This document shows, piece by piece, positions 17,503-24,431 of a DNA stretch of 64,000 nt. Source of the DNA: Knoellia locipacati (GTDB lineage Bacteria > Actinomycetota > Actinomycetes > Actinomycetales > Dermatophilaceae); assembly GCF_007992835.1 (NCBI RefSeq), contig NZ_BKBA01000008.1:372001-436000 (forward strand), in the 5' to 3' direction. How positions within the stretch are numbered: position 1 is the first letter of the stretch; each line of letters starts with the position of its first letter. The notes below the pieces were generated by a model. The model was not told the DNA's origin. It made no database searches and saw nothing but the letters and a program-made list of their open reading frames with translations. Made by a program: the position numbers and the translations under genes.

Positions 17503-19379
17503 GTATGACCAACTCAGAAGGAGTCCTTACTCAAGACGCGTTTTCGTCATTTAATGCGCGCGCGGTGCCAGCGCGTGTCCTTGCGAAAGACTTCATCCCA
17601 CCCTTTCAGTTCGCCACGCTAACTCGCCGCGCCCACACAGTGATTGTGGGTCCCCGTGGGAGCGGTAAGACAACCCTGTTGAAGATGTTGACTCCCGAAG
17701 CTCTTCGCGATTCTGACGAAAGCGAGTCCCTGCAGGGGCAACCAGGCGTTGGATTCACTGGCATTTTCGTTCCAACGGACATCAGCTGGAGCGCGCAGCT
17801 CGATGCGTATCGAGAACTTGGTTTCTCTGACAGTCAGGCTTCGTCTCTTGTCTACGCGAGTTTTACCACGGCCGTCCTCAGGGCCTTCGTCAGCGCAGTT
17901 CATCAACGAGTGACCATCCAGACCCAGCCGCGACTTCTGCTTGTTCCCAAGTTGGCCTTCGAACCCTCGACGGAGGCCAGTCTTGCGCGATCCTGGGCGG
18001 ACTCGTGGGGTCTTACTCTTAGGATTCCTAGTTTGCTGGGAGTGCGGGCCGCCTTGAGCCAGCAATTGGTCGAGATCGGTCAGTTTGCGACCAAGGAACG
18101 CCATCTTTCAGTGGAAGATCGTGGGAAGCGGTTCGCCGATCATCCAGCACTCGATCGGCCGTTGATGGCCGAACTCTCCGCAGGACTGGACAGCCTTGAG
18201 TCGGTGTCCCCTGAGTCCATCGGAGAACGCTGGGCGCTCTTGTTCGATGAACTAGAGCTCGCGCCGGCTGAGATACGGGCTGAATTGCTTCGCTCACTTC
18301 GGAGTGTTGATGAGCGCTTCCTGTTCAAGCTCTCGATCAGTCCGTTCGGGGCCGACCTCGACCAATTCACGTCGGCTCTGTCGGCGATGCCCGGGCATGA
18401 TCACGACGAAGTATCGCTGAGTTATGGTCGGAAGGAAGAGGGTATTGGGTTTTCACTTGAGTTGATGGCGGCTATCCTCGCCCGTAGGCGTCACAAGCCC
18501 GATGATCTCGCATTCGTCCTCGGGCCGTCTGACTTCCCGGTGGAGTCTACCGTCGCTGTGCCAACGAATGGTTCCACGGAGGCGCGCCGCAATCGCTACT
18601 TCCGAGCGCTCTATCGTGACGATCAGACCTTCAAGCGGTACGTTCACAGGCATTCTCAAAGTATCGAGGAATTTTTGGCGCTTGAAGGGGACAGCCGTGC
18701 GCAATTTGTCCGTAAGGTAACTCCCATCGTAATCGTCCGCTCTGCTTTTCGCATTCCAGATGACAGCTTTGCTGCCGGGAGTCGGCGATATAAGACAAGG
18801 AAGAATCCCGATATATATCGAGGTTTGACATCCTTGGCTACCGTGCTCGAGGGGAACCCGCGATACATCATTGGGGTGATGAACGAACTGCTCGATGAAG
18901 CCGGTCAGGGGAAAATTGGCGGACCGCGACAGACCGCCGAGATTACAAGGGCGGCAAACCGCTTTCGCGCTCTTCTGACGACCATCCCGGCCCCGGTCGT
19001 GCCTGGTATTCGGCGCCGTGGACTACTTCCCATAATTGACATGCTTGGGACCTTCTTCCGTGAGCGAATCGTAGCGGACGATTTCACGCCGGACCCAATA
19101 GGTTCGTTTATTGTCGATTCACACGTTTCGGACGAGATACTCGCCGCAATCGGCAGCCTGTTGAACGCGGGGGCTTTGGTGTACGTGCCGGAGCCGGGCG
19201 GCGTAGCCATTCTGACCTCCCTGCGAGGAAAAAGGTTCCGCTTGAACTATTTGCTCGCCTCGCAATATGGCATGCCCCTTCGACTCGAGCGCGAGCAGTC
19301 CATCAGCGCGATCGTGGAGCGCCAGAGGATCAAGGGAGACAGCAATCAGCCGAGCATCTTCGAAATCTTGGGGGACTGA
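17499..19379 (+). CDS. P-loop ATPase, ORC/CDC6- or KAP-like, island gene 3
   Basis: The 626-residue protein has a Walker A motif GPRGSGKTT (51-59) and a Walker B WALLFDELE (245-253) with Asp250 and Glu251. The spacing of nearly 190 residues is long for a plain AAA+ protein. KLSISPFG soon after may be sensor 1. The N-terminus reads like FNARAVPARVLAKDFIPP, a form seen in conflict-system ATPases annotated as ORC-CDC6-like. The C-terminal part (about 480-600) may be a winged-helix region; I cannot verify this. It overlaps the phosphoesterase by 4 bases and is followed after 5 bases by gene 4. It is the likely sensor or motor of the cassette. Confidence 0.75.
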   Translation: MSMTNSEGVLTQDAFSSFNARAVPARVLAKDFIPPFQFATLTRRAHTVIVGPRGSGKTTLLKMLTPEALRDSDESESLQGQPGVGFTGIFVPTDISWSAQLDAYRELGFSDSQASSLVYASFTTAVLRAFVSAVHQRVTIQTQPRLLLVPKLAFEPSTEASLARSWADSWGLTLRIPSLLGVRAALSQQLVEIGQFATKERHLSVEDRGKRFADHPALDRPLMAELSAGLDSLESVSPESIGERWALLFDELELAPAEIRAELLRSLRSVDERFLFKLSISPFGADLDQFTSALSAMPGHDHDEVSLSYGRKEEGIGFSLELMAAILARRRHKPDDLAFVLGPSDFPVESTVAVPTNGSTEARRNRYFRALYRDDQTFKRYVHRHSQSIEEFLALEGDSRAQFVRKVTPIVIVRSAFRIPDDSFAAGSRRYKTRKNPDIYRGLTSLATVLEGNPRYIIGVMNELLDEAGQGKIGGPRQTAEITRAANRFRALLTTIPAPVVPGIRRRGLLPIIDMLGTFFRERIVADDFTPDPIGSFIVDSHVSDEILAAIGSLLNAGALVYVPEPGGVAILTSLRGKRFRLNYLLASQYGMPLRLEREQSISAIVERQRIKGDSNQPSIFEILGD

Positions 19380-19384
19380 ACGCC

Positions 19385-20341
19385 GTGCTGCGGGTCAAAA
19401 GTGCTGCACCATCCGACCGGTACGATCTCCTCCTCGGCACATTGGGGTACGAACCCAGGTGCATCCAGGTTCCATCGAAGCTGGCGGGAATCGCAGACAG
19501 CAAGCTCGCCTGGGCTTTTGATTCAAAGGGAGTCCTTGCTTTCGATGAGAACCACGCTTGGTATTCTGATGCCGGTTTTCCGATAGCATGGGGTTCGGAG
19601 TCGAGTCTCACGGATGCGCTTACACTCGCAATATCGCCCTTCGCCCAGAGAGGCGGTGACTTGTCACTTGCCATTGACATTTCCTGCATGTCGCGAAACC
19701 TTATTGCAGAGTTGCTTCTAGCTCTAGATCGGCTGGCTGATGGTCATTCGATATTTGTTGATTTCTGGTATTCTCCTGCTCAGTTCGATCCGGCCGCCAG
19801 TAAGGATGCGACGATCCAGATCGCGAAACCAATTTCGCCGGAATTCGCTGGAATAACGTCAGATCCCTTACTGCCGGTTTCGGCCGTCATAGGCGTGGGC
19901 TACGAGCCAAATTTGGCTTTGGGGGTTTCCGAGTATCTCGATGCTGCCCAAGTTTACGCATTTTCACCGCGGGGCCACGATCCCGGTTTTGATGAGGCAT
20001 CGGACGCCGCGAACTCTACTTTCTTTCTGGCGCCAAACCTCGTTCGCCGTTCGGAATACGACATACGTCGGCCACTCGAGCTCTACGCTCGACTTGAGTC
20101 CTTGACTTATGGGATTTCTAGGAACAGTCGCGTTGCGGTCGTTCCACTAGGACCAAAGATCTTTGCGCTTTGTGCATTGCTGGTGGCCATGCGAAGCGAT
20201 CAGCCGTTGACAGTATGGCGCTTCAGCGGTGGGGATGGGATCAATGTCCGACCTACGCGGGCGGGCGGTGAGCCAGTTCATCTGTCGGTCCATTTCTTCA
20301 GCGAGTCGGGCGTCCATGAGGGCTGGAGTCCTGAGTCTTGA
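19385..20341 (+). CDS. Unrecognised island protein with repeated GYEP motif, island gene 4
   Basis: The 318-residue product starts at GTG 19385, 5 bases after the ATPase stop. I do not recognise a family. Visible features are LLLGTLGYEPR (15-25) and a similar VIGVGYEPN (168-176), suggesting two related alpha/beta halves. IDISCMSRN (97-105) follows a beta-strand, and VVPLGPKIFALCALL (252-266) ends in a helix. These glycine turns and hydrophobic strands are like Rossmann or CARF-like folds that bind nucleotides. No signal peptide or membrane helix is seen. As the last gene of the cassette it could be a sensor or effector; that is inference only. Confidence 0.75.
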   Translation: MLRVKSAAPSDRYDLLLGTLGYEPRCIQVPSKLAGIADSKLAWAFDSKGVLAFDENHAWYSDAGFPIAWGSESSLTDALTLAISPFAQRGGDLSLAIDISCMSRNLIAELLLALDRLADGHSIFVDFWYSPAQFDPAASKDATIQIAKPISPEFAGITSDPLLPVSAVIGVGYEPNLALGVSEYLDAAQVYAFSPRGHDPGFDEASDAANSTFFLAPNLVRRSEYDIRRPLELYARLESLTYGISRNSRVAVVPLGPKIFALCALLVAMRSDQPLTVWRFSGGDGINVRPTRAGGEPVHLSVHFFSESGVHEGWSPES

Positions 20342-20513
20342 GAGTCCAGCCTGCGCTTCGTCCGGGCGTCGGAGCCGGGACGGCGGCGTACGGCTCGGAG
20401 CGCATAGGGAGGGGCGTGGTTTCGCCACACCTCGATTCTTGTCTCCTATGGGAACTTGGGGCGGGCAGCTCGCTCGAGGTTCGGGTGCTGTGTGGCACCT
20501 GTCACCCGTGGAA

Positions 20514-21308
20514 CTACTCAGCTGTTAGTGCTGCGGTAACTGCTCCGGTGGCGAATATCAGGGCTGCGTCAACGCCCGGAAGGTGTTCGGGGTTGTAGCG
20601 GACTGCTGGCATCGAGATTGATAGGCCTGCCGCTGCGACGCCCTCGGAGTCGCGGACTGCTCGGCCGACGGCGACGACCCCCTTCTCGGAGAGCCCCCGG
20701 TTGACAGCCAGGCCTCGTGACCGGATGCGAGCCAGTGTCCGAAGCAGTCGCGGCACGTCTGGGCGCTCGACCTCGCGGCCGGCATACCGGTCCGCGGAGT
20801 ACAAGTCCTCTACCTCGCCGTCACTCAGCTCCGCCAGCAGGATCTGCCCACCCGTCACTCGGTGAGCCGGGAAGACCATCCCCTCGCGCGAACCCACCCG
20901 CAGCGCTTGGGGCGACTCCACCGACGCGATGAACCGCGCCGTGTCCCCAGTCCGGATCGTGAGGTTCACCGTCTCGCCAACCAGCGCCACCAGGTCCTGC
21001 ATCGGCCCCAAGGCCGCCGCCCGCAAAGCCGACGTCTCCGACGGCGAGTTCCCCGCCAGCTCGAGCACCGGCCCCGCCCGATAGCCACGGTCAGCGCTCT
21101 GCACCGCGAAGTCCCGATAGACGAGCATCGCCAGCAGCCGGTGTGCCGTCGACCGAGCCACCCCCAGCCGTGAAGCAGCCTCCGCCACCGTCAGCCCACC
21201 CTCGAGCTGCAACCACGTCGCGAGGCGCAGCGCATGGTCGACGGATGTCACGGCATACGTGGGTTTGGTCTTGAGCTCACGCGCGTTCACTCGACAGGTC
21301 AAGCACAA
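20514..21308 (-). CDS. IclR-family transcriptional regulator
   Basis: The 264-residue protein has an N-terminal winged helix (TVAEAASRLGVARSTAHRLLAML, about residues 39-61) and a C-terminal effector domain with FIASVESPQALRV and GLAVNRGLSEKGVVAVGRAV. GTG 21290 would give VNARELKTKPTYAV, a more typical IclR N-terminus, so the first six residues may not be real. IclR proteins often control aromatic or carboxylic acid catabolism. Here the divergent gene is an AAHS-type transporter, now truncated, and the gap of 60 bases holds an inverted repeat. Its 3' end faces the right edge of the island. Confidence 0.9.
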   Translation of the reverse strand: MCLTCRVNARELKTKPTYAVTSVDHALRLATWLQLEGGLTVAEAASRLGVARSTAHRLLAMLVYRDFAVQSADRGYRAGPVLELAGNSPSETSALRAAALGPMQDLVALVGETVNLTIRTGDTARFIASVESPQALRVGSREGMVFPAHRVTGGQILLAELSDGEVEDLYSADRYAGREVERPDVPRLLRTLARIRSRGLAVNRGLSEKGVVAVGRAVRDSEGVAAAGLSISMPAVRYNPEHLPGVDAALIFATGAVTAALTAE

Positions 21309-21311
21309 GGG

Positions 21312-21327
21312 ATTCTGCTACCAGAAT
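21312..21327. promoter_or_regulatory. Inverted repeat between iclR-type gene and truncated transporter
   Basis: ATTCTG-CTAC-CAGAAT is a perfect 6-bp inverted repeat with 4-base spacing in the 60-base divergent gap. A second loose repeat GTTCCG-CTCCA-CCGAAC follows at about 21333. It is a plausible binding site for the adjacent IclR-family regulator. Confidence 0.45.
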
Positions 21328-21368
21328 TCACTGTTCCGCTCCACCGAACGACCGCCACTCTCGAACGC

Positions 21369-21785
21369 ATGGCAACGACGCCCACCCCCACCGCACAGCC
21401 CACCCGGTTCCGCCCGGCCTGGCTCGTGATCCTGCTCTGCTGGCTCATCGTGGTCTTCGACGGCTACGACCTCATCGTCTACGGGACGACCCTTCCTTCG
21501 ATCCTCGCCGAGCCCGGCTGGGGCCTCACCGCCACCAGCGCCGGCCTGATCGTGAGCCTCGCCTTCCTCGGGATGCTCGTCGGGGCCCTGGCCGCCGGCC
21601 GCCTCGCCGACGCGCTCGGCCGCCGCCGCACCATCCTCTGGTGCACGCTGTGGTTCTCGCTCTTCACCGCGCTCTGCTACGTCGCCCCCAACGCGAAGAC
21701 CTTCGGCGCCTTCCGCTTCATCGCCGGCCTCGGCCTCTTGCCCAGCGCCGGCGTCCGATGCTGTCGCAGCAGGTCACCCGCCTGA
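21369..21785 (+). pseudogene. Truncated AAHS-type aromatic acid:H+ symporter (MFS)
   Basis: The frame encodes only 138 residues against 430-460 for the family. The intact part is a good N-terminus: LLCWLIVVFDGYDLIVYGTTLP (helix 1 with the family Asp-Tyr-Asp), GLIVSLAFLGMLVGALAAGRLADALGRRR (signature loop 2-3) and helix 4. After GLGLLPSAG the sequence becomes VRCCRSRSPA and stops, whereas a transporter would go on for eight more helices. The remaining helices are not found in other frames downstream, so this looks like a deletion rather than a simple frameshift. It is paired with the divergent IclR regulator. Confidence 0.8.
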
Positions 21786-22042
21786 CCTACCCGACCATCA
21801 CCCGCAGAGACCCTCGCCAACGATTCGACGGAGGTCAGGGTTTTGGTCTGAGGCAGGGGAGTCGGGGCGGGTCCGGCTGGACCCGCCCGCGCCACCACCT
21901 TTGGTCATTGCGGGGTGTAGGCCGCAGTGCCTTGATGGTTGGATGCGGCTGCGTCTCGTGGCCGGGGTGGCAGGGCCTCCCGAGGATTCACCCGATGCGT
22001 CGCAGCAGTGACACAGCGCGCGAATCCAAGGAGGCGACAGCC
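21786..22042 (+). other. Scar region after the truncated transporter
   Basis: About 257 bases carry no gene. They join the broken transporter to the haloperoxidase and end with that gene's ribosome-binding site (AAGGAGG at 22027-22033). I found no further transporter coding sequence and no inverted repeats that would mark an insertion element. Confidence 0.5.
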
Positions 22043-23383
22043 ATGTCACGACGTCGAACCATCGCAGTCCTCACGGCGGTCGGGACACTCATCGGTGTCC
22101 TCGGCACGTCCAGCGCCTCGGCGCATCCGCGACCCCCGGCAGACGCCAGCGAGGTCGTCCACTGGAACCAGGTCGCCACGTCCACCCTGGGCGCCATCCC
22201 CGGCCCCGACGGCGGCGCCCCGCCCGCCTTCGCGATCAACATGGGCATCGTCCAGGGCGCCGTCTTCGACGCGGTCAACGCGATCGGCCCCAAGAAGTAC
22301 CGCTCCTACGTCCTTCACCAGCGGACGGGCTCGAAGGCGTCGGTCGACGCGGCAGTCGCGACCGCGGCATACGACGTCCTGTCCTCACTCGTCTCGAGCG
22401 CACCGGAACGCGTCCCGTTCCTGACCCGTGCGGCCCTGCTGGGCACGCTGTCGACCGAGCGTGACGCCTCGCTCGACGCGATCCACCACGGTTCGTCCAA
22501 GCGGCAGGGCATCAGGATCGGCCACGCTGCCGCCAGGGCCATGCTCGAGGAACGCGAGGGGGACGGCCGGTTCGGAGCCTCCGCCTGGGTGTCCGACACC
22601 CGCGTCGGGCACTGGCAGCCGCTGATCGTCAACGGCGCACCGGCCCTCGACCCCACCCCGTGGGCCGGGAACGTCACGCCGTTCACGCTGCGGAGCACCT
22701 CGCAGTTCCGCTCGGCTCCACCGCCGGCCCTCGACAGCGCGCAGTGGGCGACCGAGTTCAACGAGGTCAAGCTCCTCGGCCGGGCGACCGGGTCCACGCG
22801 CACCGAGATGCAGACCTACATCGCCAAGTGGTGGCAGAGTCCGTCGGTCTTCAGCTGGAACGAGGTCTCGCGCCAGCTCATCCAGCGCACCCACCTGGGT
22901 GCGGCGGACAGCGCCAGGCTGCTCGCCCTGCAGAACCTCAGCGGCGCGGACGCGGCGATCAACTGCTGGAACGACAAGTACCACTTCGACTTCTGGCGAC
23001 CGTGGAACGCGATTCCCCGCGCAGCGGACGACGGCAACGACGCGACCGCGCCCGACCCGACGTGGACGGCGCTCATCACGGCGCCCTATCCCGAGTGGGT
23101 GTCGGGGCACAACTGCCTCGACACGGCGAACACCACCGTGATGCGGGCCTTCTTCGGCGACGACCCGGTGGGCGGGCCGTTCGACATCACGAGCGTCGCC
23201 GCCAACCCCGGCGGTGCGGCCGTGAGGTCGTTCGACACGTTCAGCGAGCCGTTGAGCGAGCTCATCGAGGCGCGGATCTGGGCGGGTCTGCACTACCGCA
23301 GCGCCGACGTGGCCGGACAGCTCCTCGGCCGCAACGTCGCGAACTACGCGATGGTGCACTACCTCAAGCCCGTCCATCGGTGA
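22043..23383 (+). CDS. Secreted vanadium-dependent haloperoxidase / PAP2-like protein
   Basis: The 446-residue protein starts at ATG 22043 after AAGGAGG and has a signal peptide (MSRRRTIAVLTAVGTLIGVL to about ASA). The vanadate/phosphate-binding triad of the haloperoxidase-PAP2 family is complete. It comprises K312-x6-R319-P in KYHFDFWRPW, S354-G355-H356 in WVSGHNC, and R411-x5-H417 in ARIWAGLHYRSAD. Homologues are either vanadium haloperoxidases oxidising halides with H2O2 or lipid/acid phosphatases; the KxxxxxxRP-SGH-RxxxxxH set does not separate them. The protein is probably exported. It has no partner gene. Confidence 0.88.
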   Translation: MSRRRTIAVLTAVGTLIGVLGTSSASAHPRPPADASEVVHWNQVATSTLGAIPGPDGGAPPAFAINMGIVQGAVFDAVNAIGPKKYRSYVLHQRTGSKASVDAAVATAAYDVLSSLVSSAPERVPFLTRAALLGTLSTERDASLDAIHHGSSKRQGIRIGHAAARAMLEEREGDGRFGASAWVSDTRVGHWQPLIVNGAPALDPTPWAGNVTPFTLRSTSQFRSAPPPALDSAQWATEFNEVKLLGRATGSTRTEMQTYIAKWWQSPSVFSWNEVSRQLIQRTHLGAADSARLLALQNLSGADAAINCWNDKYHFDFWRPWNAIPRAADDGNDATAPDPTWTALITAPYPEWVSGHNCLDTANTTVMRAFFGDDPVGGPFDITSVAANPGGAAVRSFDTFSEPLSELIEARIWAGLHYRSADVAGQLLGRNVANYAMVHYLKPVHR

Positions 23384-23475
23384 CGGCCGGAGGCGCCTGA
23401 CCAACCGGTCAGGGAGGCGTGGGAGGGTCCGCGGGTGGCGCGGGCCCTCTCACCACGCTGAGGGCGTCAACCGCC

Positions 23476-23697
23476 TCAGAGCTTGGTCATCTTGCGGAAC
23501 GGCGTGGGGATCCGCAGGGTGGCGTCGGTGAAGTCGACGGTGGCGCCGAGGGCGTCGACGCCGATGACCCGACCCAGGCCGTAGGAGTCGTGGAGCACCC
23601 GGTCATCGACGACGAAGAGCTCGACCTCTGGCTCGACGCGAGCCGCGAACGGGCTGTTGGCGTGACGAGGGCGCTGTGGTGCTGATGACGTAGCCAT
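23476..23697 (-). CDS. Small protein resembling the UvrD/PcrA C-terminal tail
   Basis: The 73-residue product reads FVVDDRVLHDSYGLGRVIGV followed by ATVDFTDATLRIPTPFRKMTKL. This follows the pattern of the C-terminal Tudor-like tail of UvrD/PcrA helicases (GDRVxHxxFGxGxVxxV...VDFG...KL), which binds RNA polymerase. Free-standing versions occur in actinobacteria. ATG 23697 is the only good start. The function is unproven; an RNA-polymerase- or nucleic-acid-binding role is inferred from resemblance. No helicase gene adjoins it. Confidence 0.6.
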   Translation of the reverse strand: MATSSAPQRPRHANSPFAARVEPEVELFVVDDRVLHDSYGLGRVIGVDALGATVDFTDATLRIPTPFRKMTKL

Positions 23698-23873
23698 GGG
23701 ATCCCAGTATGGCCGCTCCGGGACCGGGTGGCGAATGCCCCGTGATCCTGAGCACGCGCCGGGCGCGCCGAACGCGCCGACGAAGCTCCCTGTCGGGGGT
23801 TGACACGGAGCCCGGGCAGGGCGACCTTGAGGACATCGGTCACGTGGGCCATCTCGGCTCCTGGGAGGACGCC

Positions 23874-24365
23874 ATGACGCTGTCGATCTTCGCCCGCATC
23901 GGGGACATCAAGGGCGAGTCGCACGACTCCCGGCACCGGGACGAGATCGAGGTCCTGTCGTGGCTGTGGGGGCTCTCCCAGAGCACCACCGCCGGTCGTC
24001 CGGGCGGCGCAGGCGGGGGTGGCGGGCGGACCGGAAGGCCGACCGTCCACGGCCTCACCTTCACGCACTCCGTCGACCGGGCGTCGCCGCTGCTCATGAA
24101 GGCGTGCGCGAGGGGCGAGCACATCAGGGACGCGACCATCACGGTGCGCAAGGCCGGCTCCGGCCAGCACGACTACCTCGTCGTCACGCTCACCGACGCC
24201 CTCGTCTCCAGCGTCTCGACGAACGTCGACGCCGAGGCGGGCACGACGATCGAGGTCGTCGTGCTCGAGTTCGGCAAGGTCGACATCGAGTACCGCCCGC
24301 AGAAGCCCGACGGCTCGCTCGACACGGGGATCCACTTCACCCACGACCAGAAGGCCCAGCACTAG
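23874..24365 (+). CDS. Hcp1-family (type VI secretion tube-like) protein, orphan
   Basis: The 163-residue product has the typical Hcp opening: MTLSIFARIGDIKGESHDSRH, then IEVLSWLWGLSQS and VHGLTFTHSVDRASPLLMKACARGEHI. It ends with EVVVLEFGKVDIEYRPQ. GGGAGG is 8 bases before ATG 23874; the frame is open upstream but not Hcp-like. An inserted Gly-rich loop (about 40-52) lies in the first third. In proteobacteria Hcp forms the hexameric ring tube of type VI secretion. No sheath, TssM or ClpV gene is here, and Gram-positives lack that machine, so its job must differ. Confidence 0.85.
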   Translation: MTLSIFARIGDIKGESHDSRHRDEIEVLSWLWGLSQSTTAGRPGGAGGGGGRTGRPTVHGLTFTHSVDRASPLLMKACARGEHIRDATITVRKAGSGQHDYLVVTLTDALVSSVSTNVDAEAGTTIEVVVLEFGKVDIEYRPQKPDGSLDTGIHFTHDQKAQH

Positions 24366-24431
24366 CCGGGTCCCTTCGGGGCCGCCTGCGCCGCCGGGGC
24401 CGCCCGGGCGGCCTGCGCCGCCCGACCCTCG

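Noticed and set aside
15159-20513. Phage or integrative element with attachment sites
   Set aside because: No integrase, no tRNA next to the island and no direct repeats found at its edges. Only the cassette itself can be supported.
23709-23873. N-terminal extension of the Hcp-like protein
   Set aside because: The frame is open upstream but the extra residues are Arg-rich and unlike Hcp; ATG 23874 has a clear ribosome-binding site.
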